The notes: a model not told the origin generated them from the letters alone. DNA of 64,000 bases from JAGQWW01 sp041392845 (GCA_041392845.1 JAWKLG010000005.1:62001-126000), one strand, 5' to 3'; shown: positions 10,245 to 19,565, counted from the first letter of the stretch. Numbers and translations: made by a program.

Positions 10245-10283
10245 AAAAGGGTATAGGCTGAGAAAACAGCGCTATACCCTTTT
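10245..10283 (-). terminator. Hairpin terminator downstream of rnr
   Basis: Arms of 12 bp (AAAAGGGTATAG at 10245-10256 and its complement at 10272-10283) enclose a 15-nt loop that can form an extra CTG/CAG pair. On the minus strand the right part of the stem ends in a T-run, placing it as the rnr terminator, 48 bp after the stop. Confidence 0.7.
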
Positions 10284-10330
10284 GAGTTGTAACTTTTGTC
10301 CGGATAATCCGGCTGTTGGTCTGAAAGAAC

Positions 10331-12514
10331 TTAATCGGATATTAGCTCCATATCGATTTGTCGCTTTACAAGGTCAACGCCAACTACTTTTACTTCAATA
10401 TCGTCTCCCATTTTGAAAATCTTACCTGAGCGTTTTCCAACTGCCTTCAGTCTGCCTGGATCTACTTCAAAAGGTTCTGGGAAATGTTCAAAACCAATCA
10501 TTCCCTCACATTTATTTCCTTTCAGTTCAACAAACAAACCGCGATCTATAATTCCGGAAATAACTCCCTGGAAATTCTCACCCAAATGGTTTTGAATAAA
10601 CTCAACTTGCTTGTATTTGGTACTTTCCCTTTCCGCCTCCATTGCCTTTCTTTCCATCATGGAAATGTGTTTACACTGCGCTTCAAGACGTGATTTATCA
10701 GTTCTAAAGGTTTTATCTCCTAAATTTCCATCCAAAATTCGATGTACCAATACATCGGAATACCTCCTAATCGGACTGGTAAAGTGCGTGTAATATTCAA
10801 ATCCCAATCCATAATGACCAATATTGTCTACTACATATTCTGCCTTTGCCATGGTACGAATGGCGATTGGTTCCAAAATTTTCAAATGGTCATTTTTTTT
10901 GGCCTCTTTGGTAAGTTTGTTGTAAGAACGTGCAATGTCATCCGGAGTATCAAACTTCATTTGAAAGCCCATTTCTTTTGCAAAGCGCGCCAATTCGGCA
11001 ACTTTATCCGGGTCAGGCAGATCATGTACACGATACACAAAAGGAATCTCTGCTGATTTTCCTTTTTTACCTACGTACGCAGCAACCTCCCTGTTGGCCA
11101 ACAACATGAAATCTTCTATGAGTAAATGAGCTTCTTTTCTTTCTTTTACATAAACCTCCAATGGCGTACCATCTTCAGCCAACTTAAATCGAACTTCTTC
11201 GGAATCAAAATCTATCGAGCCTCTTTTGAATCGGTCCTTTCTAAGTTTGCGGGCAACCTTGGCCAAAATTCCCAACTCTTCCGCAAATGGACCTTTTCCG
11301 GAATCCATTACCTCCTGGGCCTGTTCGTAAGTAAATCTATGATCAGAATGAATTACCGTTCTGCCAAACCATCTGGAAGTAATCTTATGATTTTTATCGA
11401 ATTTAAAAATGGCAGAGAAGGTAAGTTTATCTTCATTGGGCCTCAAAGAACACAATTCATTGGAGATTTTTTCAGGCAACATGGGTAATACCCTGTCTAC
11501 TAGATAAACCGATGTAGATCTTTGAAAAGCTTCCAAATCCAAGGCACTGCCAGGTTTTACATAATGAGAAACGTCAGCGATATGAACCCCAATTTCAAAA
11601 GCTTCATCTTCCAGCATTCTGAAAGAAATGGCATCGTCAAAATCCTTTGCATCTTCCGGGTCAATGGTAAAGGTGGTAATATCTCTAAGATCCTCCCTCC
11701 TGTTAATTTCCATTACTGGAATGTGGTCAGGTAAATCTTCCGTTTCCTCCAGTACTTCAGGTGGGAATTCAAGTGGAAATCCATTGTTCACCAAAATGGA
11801 TTTCATTTCAAATTCATTGGAACTGATGGCTCCCAACACTGAAGTAATCAATCCAACCGGACTTCGGTGTTGTTGATCATGCCACTTTTCTACCTTGACA
11901 ACTACTTTGTCATTTTCTTTGGCTCCATTGAGGTTTTCAGGAAATACAATGATGTCTACCGGCATGTTGGAACTGTCCGGAATTACGATTCCAAAGTTTC
12001 TGGATAATTTTAAGGTTCCCATAAAGTGCTCCGTCACCCGTTTCAAAACCTTTATAACTTCACCTTCTACTCTTCTTCCTCGTGGTTTCCAGGTAGTTAC
12101 CTGAACGATGTCACCATTCAAGGCAGAATTTAAAAACTTAGCGGCTACGTGAATATCATTTTCTCTTTCCTGAGAGACAATATAGGCATCACCGTTGCGG
12201 GTCATGTCTACGTATCCCTCGAAAATCTTTTTATTCCTTGAATTAGGTGGAGATTGCCTGGATTTGGCAGGTGCGGCTGCACCATTCTTTAACTTAAAAC
12301 GATAATCATCGACCGCAATTACAGAGCCGGATTCTGCCAGTCTTTGTAAAGCATCCAAAACAGAATCCTTGTTGTTGTCAATTTTTAATTTCTTGGCAAT
12401 TTGTTTGGGGTTGAATTGTTTGCCAGGGTTTCTGGACAAAAGTCCCATTACCTGATCTCTTAAGGCTTTTGCTGAAAGCTTTTTACCTTTAATTTTTGGC
12501 TTTTTATTGGCCAT
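10331..12514 (-). CDS. rnr: Ribonuclease R, 3'-5' exoribonuclease
   Basis: A 727-residue RNase II/R-family enzyme that degrades structured RNA from the 3' end in the cytoplasm. Domain order is as expected. An N-terminal winged helix spans about residues 15-75 ('LSAKALRDQVMGLL'), then come cold-shock OB domains (about 95-235). The RNB catalytic domain starts near residue 285 with 'TIDPEDAKDFDDAIS', carrying the metal-binding Asp cluster, and includes 'HFTSPIRRYSD'. A C-terminal S1 domain begins at about residue 640 ('FQGVISGIIDRGLFVEL'). Length is typical. It starts 35 bp after the stop of the 473-residue gene on the same strand, so the two are probably co-transcribed. Confidence 0.96.
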   Translation of the reverse strand: MANKKPKIKGKKLSAKALRDQVMGLLSRNPGKQFNPKQIAKKLKIDNNKDSVLDALQRLAESGSVIAVDDYRFKLKNGAAAPAKSRQSPPNSRNKKIFEGYVDMTRNGDAYIVSQERENDIHVAAKFLNSALNGDIVQVTTWKPRGRRVEGEVIKVLKRVTEHFMGTLKLSRNFGIVIPDSSNMPVDIIVFPENLNGAKENDKVVVKVEKWHDQQHRSPVGLITSVLGAISSNEFEMKSILVNNGFPLEFPPEVLEETEDLPDHIPVMEINRREDLRDITTFTIDPEDAKDFDDAISFRMLEDEAFEIGVHIADVSHYVKPGSALDLEAFQRSTSVYLVDRVLPMLPEKISNELCSLRPNEDKLTFSAIFKFDKNHKITSRWFGRTVIHSDHRFTYEQAQEVMDSGKGPFAEELGILAKVARKLRKDRFKRGSIDFDSEEVRFKLAEDGTPLEVYVKERKEAHLLIEDFMLLANREVAAYVGKKGKSAEIPFVYRVHDLPDPDKVAELARFAKEMGFQMKFDTPDDIARSYNKLTKEAKKNDHLKILEPIAIRTMAKAEYVVDNIGHYGLGFEYYTHFTSPIRRYSDVLVHRILDGNLGDKTFRTDKSRLEAQCKHISMMERKAMEAERESTKYKQVEFIQNHLGENFQGVISGIIDRGLFVELKGNKCEGMIGFEHFPEPFEVDPGRLKAVGKRSGKIFKMGDDIEVKVVGVDLVKRQIDMELISD

Positions 12515-12549
12515 ATAGGGTTAAAAATTTGTCGACCATTTTGGTCTGG

Positions 12550-13971
12550 TTAATAAGTTACTCGCACCAATTTCAATCGGCCTCGCCTTTCACTGGGAAC
12601 CAGCATCTCATTGGCAGCAATTTGCAATCCATCTCTGAATCGAATGCGCAAATCCTGATTTGCAGTGCTAAATACGCTTTTTCTTTCGGCCTGACCCAAA
12701 GGGGAGAGGATGTATTCGCTTATGGTATTCTCATTTTTGATTTCATCGTTGAATACCAAACGCAAATTGGTTGGAGTTTTCATTAAAAAATAAGAGGAAT
12801 AAATGGCAGAATCATCCTGGGAATACTGTTTTTTATACAATACATTTTCCCAATGTATTGCTCCATCCGGATGAATGGAAGCAACAAAAAGATCATCGTA
12901 ATAATAATCAACTGAATATCTGGAAAATCTGTCGAATGAACTTCTGGTCATGGCAGCTGCATTCCTCTCGTATACTCTTACTCTTTCTGCAAAAAGCAAA
13001 ATGCCACCATCTCTTCTAAGAACAATTTCCTGCATCTTTAGTTCCGGCACACCCCTGTTTTCATTTACATCTTGTTTGCCCAAAAGTGCAGCTACATCTT
13101 CTTTTTTAAATGGATGAAAAGATAAAACTGCATTGTCTGATGCCAAATCCGACCTCAGGTAATAATATCCGTCTGCTTTGGAAACGTTGTCTTCAATGTA
13201 CAATCCGCCGCCTATAAGCTGGTTGTTGAGATTGTCCCAATCGAAATAAATATCAAAACTTAGATACTGGGGCATAGGAATATCGACACGATATAAATCA
13301 GGATAATCCGGTCCGATACAGTATATTTCAAAATGGTGTTCATCCTTTCTTGACCTTCTGTTTTCTTTTTCAACCACCAAAATCATATTCCCACGATTAT
13401 CGACTAAAATTGAATTGAGGTCTCGATTGGCAGTAAAATCAGGAATTTCGAATTTCTTTTCCCAAAGCGTAGTCATGGTAGATACCTCTACAACAAAACA
13501 GTTTATTTCCGAATATCGATCGTAATCAAAGAATAAGGCTATGTTTTTGTTTTCTGACAAAACCACATCATACTCCGGAGTGTAAAAAGGGTCCCCCAAA
13601 TCTTTTACTGTAATGGAGTCAACCAGATTTGCTCCGGGATTAAAAAACATTTGTTTCATAAAATAATTTCCTCCTTCCTTGTATCGATGAAAAGTTCGGA
13701 AACCATCAGGCCCTGGAATTACATGAACCAGTTTTGGTCGTCCCCCTTCCAGCTGGATTTCTTTTGCCCAACTCAGCTTCAGATCCTTATCAAAAGCCTG
13801 AACTTCAAAATATTGGCCTTTGTCTCTCAACAGGAGAATGTCATCTTTGGGTTGGCCCAACAGTTCATATGCAATATCATCACGCATGGTGAGCGGCTCT
13901 GATACAGAAACGACCTGAGCTGTTATTAAAACAGAAAGTAAATTGAAAAAGGTAAGAAGGTATATTTTCAT
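12550..13971 (-). CDS. Secreted hypothetical protein, propeller-like
   Basis: A 473-residue protein with a signal peptide (residues 1-18, 'MKIYLLTFFNLLSVLITA'). The rest is beta-rich with repeated short strands and aromatic residues, as in beta-propeller-like proteins, but I see no named domain and no T9SS sorting tail. It is upstream of rnr on the same strand with a 35-bp gap and probably heads the transcript. The function is unknown. It is likely periplasmic or surface exposed. Confidence 0.7.
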   Translation of the reverse strand: MKIYLLTFFNLLSVLITAQVVSVSEPLTMRDDIAYELLGQPKDDILLLRDKGQYFEVQAFDKDLKLSWAKEIQLEGGRPKLVHVIPGPDGFRTFHRYKEGGNYFMKQMFFNPGANLVDSITVKDLGDPFYTPEYDVVLSENKNIALFFDYDRYSEINCFVVEVSTMTTLWEKKFEIPDFTANRDLNSILVDNRGNMILVVEKENRRSRKDEHHFEIYCIGPDYPDLYRVDIPMPQYLSFDIYFDWDNLNNQLIGGGLYIEDNVSKADGYYYLRSDLASDNAVLSFHPFKKEDVAALLGKQDVNENRGVPELKMQEIVLRRDGGILLFAERVRVYERNAAAMTRSSFDRFSRYSVDYYYDDLFVASIHPDGAIHWENVLYKKQYSQDDSAIYSSYFLMKTPTNLRLVFNDEIKNENTISEYILSPLGQAERKSVFSTANQDLRIRFRDGLQIAANEMLVPSERRGRLKLVRVTY

Positions 13972-14204
13972 TTCGGGGTATTTAAATTCAGCTATTTAGT
14001 GCAATTGGAAGTAAACTTCCTATTATTTTCCGCCATATTCCGTCTTTCAAACGGCAAATACTTTAACATAGTTTACTTTTTTTAGAAATATTCAATGCTT
14101 AAGCTAGCCTGAAGCATTTTTATGGTCTGGAAAAATATTTAATTCTCTTTTTCTAAAGTATTTCAACCAAGTAATAGCATTTTTGTTAGGCATAAAAATT
14201 TAGC

Positions 14205-14612
14205 ATGAGGATAGCAGTATTCAGGAAAGCACATTTTAACGCAGCCCATAGGCTGTTCAGACCTGATTGGTCCAGCCAAAAAAATTCAGAGGTTTTCGGA
14301 CTTTGTGCAAATCCCAGTTTTCATGGGCACAATTATGAATTGGAAGTCAAAGTAGTGGGTGAAGTCGATCCTGAAACCGGTATGCTAATTGACCTCAAGG
14401 ATTTAAAACAACTGATTTATGAAAAAATTGAATTGAGATTTGACCACAAAAATCTCAATGTTGATACTGAAGAGTTTCAAAATTTAAATCCTACAGCAGA
14501 AAATATCTGTTTTGTAATTTGGGAAATTTTAAGAGCTCATCTGGATGAAAAGTACGAATTAACAGTACGTCTTTTCGAAACTCCAAGAAATTATGTTGAA
14601 TATCCTGCCTGA
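14205..14612 (+). CDS. queD: 6-pyruvoyl/6-carboxy-tetrahydropterin synthase family protein
   Basis: A 135-residue member of the T-fold family that converts 7,8-dihydroneopterin triphosphate to a 6-substituted tetrahydropterin (6-carboxy in queuosine synthesis, 6-pyruvoyl in biopterin synthesis). The zinc-binding histidines are visible as H15 ('AAHRL'), H40 and H42 ('FHGHNYE'), with a catalytic Cys at C34 ('LCANP'). It is followed after 37 bp by folB, another pterin gene. Sequence alone does not separate QueD from a PTPS used for another pterin, so the symbol is tentative. Confidence 0.87.
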   Translation: MRIAVFRKAHFNAAHRLFRPDWSSQKNSEVFGLCANPSFHGHNYELEVKVVGEVDPETGMLIDLKDLKQLIYEKIELRFDHKNLNVDTEEFQNLNPTAENICFVIWEILRAHLDEKYELTVRLFETPRNYVEYPA

Positions 14613-14649
14613 TAGCATCCTTTCATTTTTACCTTTATAAAAAAAAATT

Positions 14650-15165
14650 ATGGCGCTCATTGCCCTGGAAGGAATGCAATTTTATGCCTATCATGGCTTC
14701 TATGAAGAAGAACGAATTATAGGTAATAATTACCTGGTGGATGTTTCAGTTGAAGTTCCTATTGGGAAGGCTGGTAAAACTGATGCATTAAAAGACACGC
14801 TCAATTATGAAACGATATATTTGATCGTTGAAAAAGAAATGCATAAGCCATCTCACTTGTTGGAACATGTAGTTGAAAACATCATTGCTGCTTTAAAATT
14901 CCAATTCTCTTTTATTGAAAAGGTAAATGTAAAACTCAAAAAATTAAATCCACCCCTAGATGGTTTGGTAGCAGCATCTTCTGTTCAGGAAAGTCTTGAT
15001 TTTAGAAAAAAATGTGCACGATGTAATAAAAAATTAGTTTGTTACAATGACACCAATTGTTGGTGTGCACAAGAGCCCAATGTCTCTACAGCCAATTTGG
15101 AAAAAATAAAATCTCAATTCGGAAATCAATGCCTTTGCAAAGAATGCCTTGGTTTCTATTTATAA
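14650..15165 (+). CDS. folB: Dihydroneopterin aldolase fused to a cysteine-rich CWC domain
   Basis: Residues 1-118 are a dihydroneopterin aldolase, which cleaves dihydroneopterin to hydroxymethyl-dihydropterin in folate synthesis. Visible features are 'GFYEEERIIGN' (catalytic Glu region), Tyr54 in 'LNYETIY', and Lys97/98 in 'KLKKLNPPL'. Residues 119-171 form a separate cysteine-rich tail with C122, C125, C131, C137, C139, C161, C163 and C166 (pattern CxxC, 'CWC', 'CLCKEC'), which fits the small CWC family normally encoded as a free-standing protein. FolB is usually about 120 residues, so this one is extended by some 50. No stop or frameshift lies between the parts. The tail probably binds metal; its role is unknown. 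Confidence 0.9.
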   Translation: MALIALEGMQFYAYHGFYEEERIIGNNYLVDVSVEVPIGKAGKTDALKDTLNYETIYLIVEKEMHKPSHLLEHVVENIIAALKFQFSFIEKVNVKLKKLNPPLDGLVAASSVQESLDFRKKCARCNKKLVCYNDTNCWCAQEPNVSTANLEKIKSQFGNQCLCKECLGFYL

Positions 15166-15181
15166 TTCGAAATCTTTTTAA

Positions 15182-15577
15182 ATGAAAAATACACTTTTGG
15201 CAATTAGCCTTTTATGCATTTCGCTTTTTTCTTTTTCTGCTTGTAATTCCGGAAGCTCTGCTAAATCTCCTTACTGGGACGCAAATGTCGAGCAATTCAA
15301 AAATTTAATGGAAAAGAATCCGGATGCAGTTGTTTTGGACGTTCGAACTCCTCAAGAATTTGCTGAAGGAAATATCCCGGGAGCCATGTTGGTAGATGTA
15401 AACGGACCAGATTTCAATGCCAAGGTTGACGCCATGGATAAAAACAAAAAGTACCTGATTTATTGTAGATCCGGTAGCAGAAGTGTTACTGCATGTAACG
15501 CTATGGCAGATAAAGGTTTCAAAGACCTCACCAATCTATTAGGCGGCTACCAAGCCTGGGCTCAATCGCAAAATTAA
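15182..15577 (+). CDS. Rhodanese-like lipoprotein
   Basis: A 131-residue protein with a lipoprotein signal ending at 'FSAC' (Cys about residue 21), then a single rhodanese domain: 'VVLDVRTPQEFAEGNIPGA' and the active-site loop 'YCRSGSRS', with Cys in the catalytic position. Such proteins move or sense sulfane sulfur; this one should sit in the envelope. It follows folB by 16 bp on the same strand, so queD-folB-rhodanese may form one transcript. Confidence 0.9.
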   Translation: MKNTLLAISLLCISLFSFSACNSGSSAKSPYWDANVEQFKNLMEKNPDAVVLDVRTPQEFAEGNIPGAMLVDVNGPDFNAKVDAMDKNKKYLIYCRSGSRSVTACNAMADKGFKDLTNLLGGYQAWAQSQN

Positions 15578-15594
15578 ATGAGGGGAAGCCCATT

Positions 15595-15672
15595 CAAGAC
15601 TCCCCCTCACCCAACACTTGAACCCAACACTTGAACCTAGCACCCAGTACCTAGCACCCAGCACCCAGCACC
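15595..15672. repeat. Short tandem micro-repeats
   Basis: Between two convergent genes lies a run of roughly 10-bp imperfect units built on 'AACACTTGAACC' and 'TAGCACCCAG' (the latter repeated about four times). It is non-coding in all frames and abuts the stop of the 15674-16675 gene. Confidence 0.7.
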
Positions 15673-15673
15673 C

Positions 15674-16675
15674 CTAGTCCTTCAAGTAATAAGTAATTTT
15701 AGTCAACCACTTTGAAGTATCAGGCTCAGTAGATGGATCCGTAATGTATTCTTCTACAACCGGACTTCTCATTTCTTTGTTTTTTGCTTTCAGGTAATCA
15801 TCCATGGCCATATGTGCTTCGGCTGAACCTTCATAAGAGCCGTAATAATCAATCATCAAAGCATTTCCGCCTTCGATATTGAAAGTCTCAAAACCATCTA
15901 CTGCTGCAGTAACCGGAACAACTGCAGCCATGTCTGATTGGCCATTGGCCTCATCCCAGTCAAAATAAAGAGCGGATGGCATTCCATCTACTTTTTCTCC
16001 GGCAGCACCAAAAATCTTCCCAAAGTTTTCAGCAAAAAATGGTGACATATCTTCAAATTTCACTGTTTTCCTAACTCCTGCATAAGTTCTGGGAGGCAAC
16101 TGAATCTTTTGAATGTCAAATCCTCTGAAGCTACTGTTTTTTGCTTCACTTTCTACCAGTTCCTTTAGGTTTTGCATTCCTTTTTCAAAGTCCGGACCAA
16201 TCATTTTATCCATGTCCATAAATACACCCATGGCTCTTGCTACAAAGCCATTTTCTCCTTTGAATCCCCAGGTAACCTGACTGCCAGATCCATCTTCCTG
16301 ATCCTTAATGGTAATGTAAGCGTCGGATCTTGACTCGAATGGTTCAATAAAATGCAAATCAGTTTCTACCATTTCGTTTTCAACTACCTTGGTAATCGTT
16401 TGCTCACCTGAACCAACATCCTTATTTCCTTTCCAGGAATGTTTGGAACCAACTGTCCCATCTGTACCTTCGTAAGAGTTTTCCATGGCAGTATCTCTTG
16501 CAGCCCATGGAGACCAACGCTGGTTTTCTTTCAAACTTTTCAAGTAGGGAAAAACAGTTTCTTTAGATGCATCAATGTCGATCGACCTGCTTACCTCGTA
16601 AGTTTTTGGTCCTACAAGGCCAAGGATTACAAATAATGCAACCAAACCAAGTAAAATGTAAAGTACAATACGCAT
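15674..16675 (-). CDS. SRPBCC-domain plus GyrI-like effector-binding protein
   Basis: A 333-residue protein. An N-terminal hydrophobic helix (residues 1-22) could anchor it in the membrane. Residues about 28-170 form a polyketide-cyclase/SRPBCC fold ('SRSIDIDASKETVFPYLKS', 'GTVGSKHSWKG'). Residues about 185-332 form a GyrI-like small-molecule-binding domain ('RTYAGVRKTVKFEDMSPFF', 'LMIDYYGSYEG'). Both are ligand-binding folds; no enzyme activity can be assigned. It is convergent with the rhodanese gene across the micro-repeat region. Confidence 0.84.
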   Translation of the reverse strand: MRIVLYILLGLVALFVILGLVGPKTYEVSRSIDIDASKETVFPYLKSLKENQRWSPWAARDTAMENSYEGTDGTVGSKHSWKGNKDVGSGEQTITKVVENEMVETDLHFIEPFESRSDAYITIKDQEDGSGSQVTWGFKGENGFVARAMGVFMDMDKMIGPDFEKGMQNLKELVESEAKNSSFRGFDIQKIQLPPRTYAGVRKTVKFEDMSPFFAENFGKIFGAAGEKVDGMPSALYFDWDEANGQSDMAAVVPVTAAVDGFETFNIEGGNALMIDYYGSYEGSAEAHMAMDDYLKAKNKEMRSPVVEEYITDPSTEPDTSKWLTKITYYLKD

Positions 16676-16878
16676 AGTTTGCTAATGTTATAGGGTGATG
16701 AAAATGTTTGTTTAACCAAAGATAACGAATTGGCTAAATTTCCATGCATTAGCAAGAAAAAAATAAAACAATTTGTTTCAATTGTTTTAAAATCCAATTT
16801 TGGATAATAGTTTTTACTCCCCAATCAATGGTAGGGTTCTGGAAGGAAAGAAAAATCACTTAATTGTTTGAAGCAATT

Positions 16879-17037
16879 TTATTGGCTGACTCCAACTATT
16901 CCGTTTAGAATTTCGGGATGTTCAAAAAAGGAATACAGGCAGCACAGAAGGAAGATTAGGTAAACCAATATTTGGTCAAGACTCAGGGCTGTTCCTCCAA
17001 AATTCAATTGGATGTTTGATTCTCTGGTGGTTTTCAT
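16879..17037 (-). CDS. Possible small membrane protein
   Basis: A 52-residue frame starting at the ATG of 'MKTTRESN', with one strong hydrophobic segment ('ILVYLIFLLCCLYSFF'). It has no recognisable family and stands alone between two larger minus-strand genes. It could be real, but the coding evidence is only its length and the membrane helix. Confidence 0.3.
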   Translation of the reverse strand: MKTTRESNIQLNFGGTALSLDQILVYLIFLLCCLYSFFEHPEILNGIVGVSQ

Positions 17038-17133
17038 CGATTTGGGGTCTATTTTGGCTATGTTTTGCGACAAAGATAGACCAAACCATTTGACATAATC
17101 AAGTCGGATCAACAACTTAATGTAATTTTTACA

Positions 17134-18276
17134 TTAAATACTGCCCATTTTTTTCTGCATTTGAAGATAATGCGCTATCAACTTTACATCCAAAACTCCA
17201 ACTAATTGATTGTCAATTACTACAGGTAGAATGGAAAATTTATCTGATTGGATTTTTTCATAGGCTTTTTTCAAAGAATCCATAGGGTCTAGTTTCGGAA
17301 CCTCTCCTTCAATCATTAGATCTTTGATTTCTTTCTCCGTTTCATTATTTTTAATAGCAGACATTAGATGTTCTTCCTGTAGAGTGCCCAGAATGTTTCC
17401 CTCGTCGTCTGTAACTAAAAAATTACTTTCAGTATTTTGTCTATGGTAGGAGATTGGAATCCAAACTGCATCTGAAGGCTGAATCAAGGTAAATTGAATT
17501 CTCATAATATCTCTAACCATTCCACTGCCTAATACAGCTTCTAATTTGGCAGATTGCAATTCCTGGTTGGCTGTCAGAAAAACAAACATTCCAATGAAGG
17601 CAGTCAATAAACCTCCATTGCTAATTCCAAATGGCAGGTATTCATCAGGCAACACTGCCCAAAGGATAAACAAAACAGCAAAAATTTGCCCGATTCTGGC
17701 GGCAATTCTCGTGGCTGTTACTCTTGGAAATTTTATGGCTAGCAAAGATCTTAATATTCGTCCGCCATCCATAGGAAAAGCAGGCAACATGTTAAACGCC
17801 GCCAACAAAAAGTTGATGGTTATTAATCCCGGCACAAATTCCAGAGGAGCACCTCTAAAAATGGCCATAGAAATAAGATTTTCAAAAAAGCCAGGTACCG
17901 GAAAAATAATTAGATAAGGCATCAAAAGAAATGCAATCACAACATTTACTGCTGGCCCTGCAATAGCCACCAAAAATTCGTGAAAAGGCTTTTCCGGTAA
18001 TTTATCTAACCGTGCAATCCCGCCAATTGGGGAAAGAATGATATCCTTCGTATTAACACCAAACCGTCTTGCAGTCAATGCATGACCAAATTCATGCAAT
18101 ACCACACAAGTAAATAAGGATAAAACAAAAGCTACATTGATAAATACCCCCCAGGCGCTCGCACCACTTGAAATGCTGGAAAAAATTATCCAACCCAGTA
18201 AAAGTGCAAAACTCCAGTGCAATTCAACCGGAATTCCAAAAAGCTTAGCAACACGGAAGGAACCTCTCAAAGTCAA
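17134..18276 (-). CDS. Site-2 protease (M50) with C-terminal CBS domain pair
   Basis: A 380-residue multi-spanning intramembrane zinc metalloprotease. The zinc motif H61-E62-x-x-H65 ('VVLHEFGHAL') and the third ligand in 'FPMDGGRIL' (D170) are intact. There are about five or six transmembrane helices in residues 1-230. A CBS-domain pair fills residues about 250-378, a layout seen in SpoIVFB/Rip-type proteases where the CBS part senses adenine nucleotides. The substrate is unknown. It lies downstream of the acyl-CoA dehydrogenase gene on the same strand, separated by a large hairpin. Confidence 0.92.
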   Translation of the reverse strand: MTLRGSFRVAKLFGIPVELHWSFALLLGWIIFSSISSGASAWGVFINVAFVLSLFTCVVLHEFGHALTARRFGVNTKDIILSPIGGIARLDKLPEKPFHEFLVAIAGPAVNVVIAFLLMPYLIIFPVPGFFENLISMAIFRGAPLEFVPGLITINFLLAAFNMLPAFPMDGGRILRSLLAIKFPRVTATRIAARIGQIFAVLFILWAVLPDEYLPFGISNGGLLTAFIGMFVFLTANQELQSAKLEAVLGSGMVRDIMRIQFTLIQPSDAVWIPISYHRQNTESNFLVTDDEGNILGTLQEEHLMSAIKNNETEKEIKDLMIEGEVPKLDPMDSLKKAYEKIQSDKFSILPVVIDNQLVGVLDVKLIAHYLQMQKKMGSI

Positions 18277-18295
18277 GATTTATAAATAAAAAGAT

Positions 18296-18368
18296 AAAGC
18301 CGGAAGTAACAACCTGCCAGTATGGAGCTTTGTTCGCCACATACCTCACTATGTCTACTTCCGGCTTT
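18296..18368 (-). terminator. Long hairpin, probable terminator or structured RNA
   Basis: Perfect 13-bp arms (AAAGCCGGAAGTA at 18296-18308, complement at 18356-18368) enclose 47 nt that can form an inner hairpin (ACATA/TATGT). On the minus strand the stem is followed by a T-rich stretch. It lies 16 bp after the acyl-CoA dehydrogenase stop. The loop is unusually large for a simple terminator. Confidence 0.55.
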
Positions 18369-18383
18369 TAATTTCAATGAATA

Positions 18384-19565
18384 TTAAGCATTCATGGTCT
18401 CCCTCGATAGAGGAACCTGAAGATTGCCGCTAAGCACATCCCTTGAGATTACAATTCTTTGTACCTCAGAAGTCCCTTCATAAATTTGGGTAATCTTGGC
18501 ATCACGCATCAACCTCTCTACATGGTACTCTTTTACAAAACCATATCCTCCGTGTACCTGCACAGCTTCAACAGCTGTTCTCATTGCAACTTCAGAGGCA
18601 TAAAGCTTCGCCATTGAACTTGCAGTTGCGTAATCCATATGCATGTCTTTCATCCATGCAGAACGGTAAACCAACATCCTTGCTGCTTCAATTTCAGTAG
18701 CCATGGTTGCCAGCTTGAAAGCAATAGCCTGGTGTTTGCTGATTGGCTTGCCAAAAGCTTCTCTTTCCTTAGAATAAGCAACCGCCAATTCGTATGCTCC
18801 GGCAGCAATACCCAAAGCCTGGGAAGCAATACCAATTCTACCTCCAGCCAATGTTTTCATGGCAAACTTAAATCCGAATCCATCCTCACCAATTCTGTTT
18901 TCTTTTGGAACTTTTACATCGGTATACATAATAGTATGAGTATCCGAAGCGCGGATTCCAAGTTTGTCTTCTTTGGCACCAATAGCAACTCCATCCCATG
19001 AAGTTTCCACGATAAAAGCATTGATACCCCTGTGACCTGCTGCTGCATCGGTTTGGGCCATCACCAGGTGAACATTAGAAGTACCACCGTTGGTAATCCA
19101 ATTTTTAGTTCCATTCAACAAATAATGGTCACCCATATCTATAGCTGTGGTTCTTTGACTGGTAGCGTCAGAACCTGCTTCAGGCTCCGAAAGGCAGAAA
19201 GCTCCAATCCATTGACCGGTTGCCAATTTTGGCAGATATTTTTGTTTTTGTTCTTCTGTACCAAAAGTTTCCAACCCCCAACAAACCAGGGAATTGTTTA
19301 CAGACATAATTACAGAACAGGAATTGTCAACTTTGGATATTTCTTCCATTGCCAGCACGTAGCTAAGGCTATCCATTCCACCGCCACCATATTCAGGCGA
19401 AACCATCATGCCCAGGAAACCAAGTTCACCCATCATTTGCACCTGTTCTTTAGGATATCGCATCTCTCTATCACGGTCGATTACTCCGGGAAGCAGTTCT
19501 TTTTGAGCAAACTCTCTGGCAGCTTCTCGTACGGCTAAGTGTTCTTCAGTTAAACTAAAATCCAT
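18384..19565 (-). CDS. Acyl-CoA dehydrogenase, short-chain type
   Basis: A 393-residue flavoprotein of fatty-acid beta-oxidation that oxidises acyl-CoA to enoyl-CoA. The family signatures 'AFCLSEPEAGSDA' and 'YEGTSEVQRIVISR' (with the catalytic Glu) are present, as is 'QVHGGYGF'. Length and organisation match short-chain/butyryl-CoA-type enzymes. It is a cytoplasmic, FAD-dependent homotetramer by family knowledge. No partner genes (ETF, thiolase) are adjacent. The exact chain-length preference cannot be judged. Confidence 0.94.
   Translation of the reverse strand: MDFSLTEEHLAVREAAREFAQKELLPGVIDRDREMRYPKEQVQMMGELGFLGMMVSPEYGGGGMDSLSYVLAMEEISKVDNSCSVIMSVNNSLVCWGLETFGTEEQKQKYLPKLATGQWIGAFCLSEPEAGSDATSQRTTAIDMGDHYLLNGTKNWITNGGTSNVHLVMAQTDAAAGHRGINAFIVETSWDGVAIGAKEDKLGIRASDTHTIMYTDVKVPKENRIGEDGFGFKFAMKTLAGGRIGIASQALGIAAGAYELAVAYSKEREAFGKPISKHQAIAFKLATMATEIEAARMLVYRSAWMKDMHMDYATASSMAKLYASEVAMRTAVEAVQVHGGYGFVKEYHVERLMRDAKITQIYEGTSEVQRIVISRDVLSGNLQVPLSRETMNA

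Noticed and set aside
16627..16824. Minus-strand 65-codon frame before the SRPBCC gene
   Set aside because: It overlaps the start of the SRPBCC gene in another frame and has no recognisable content.
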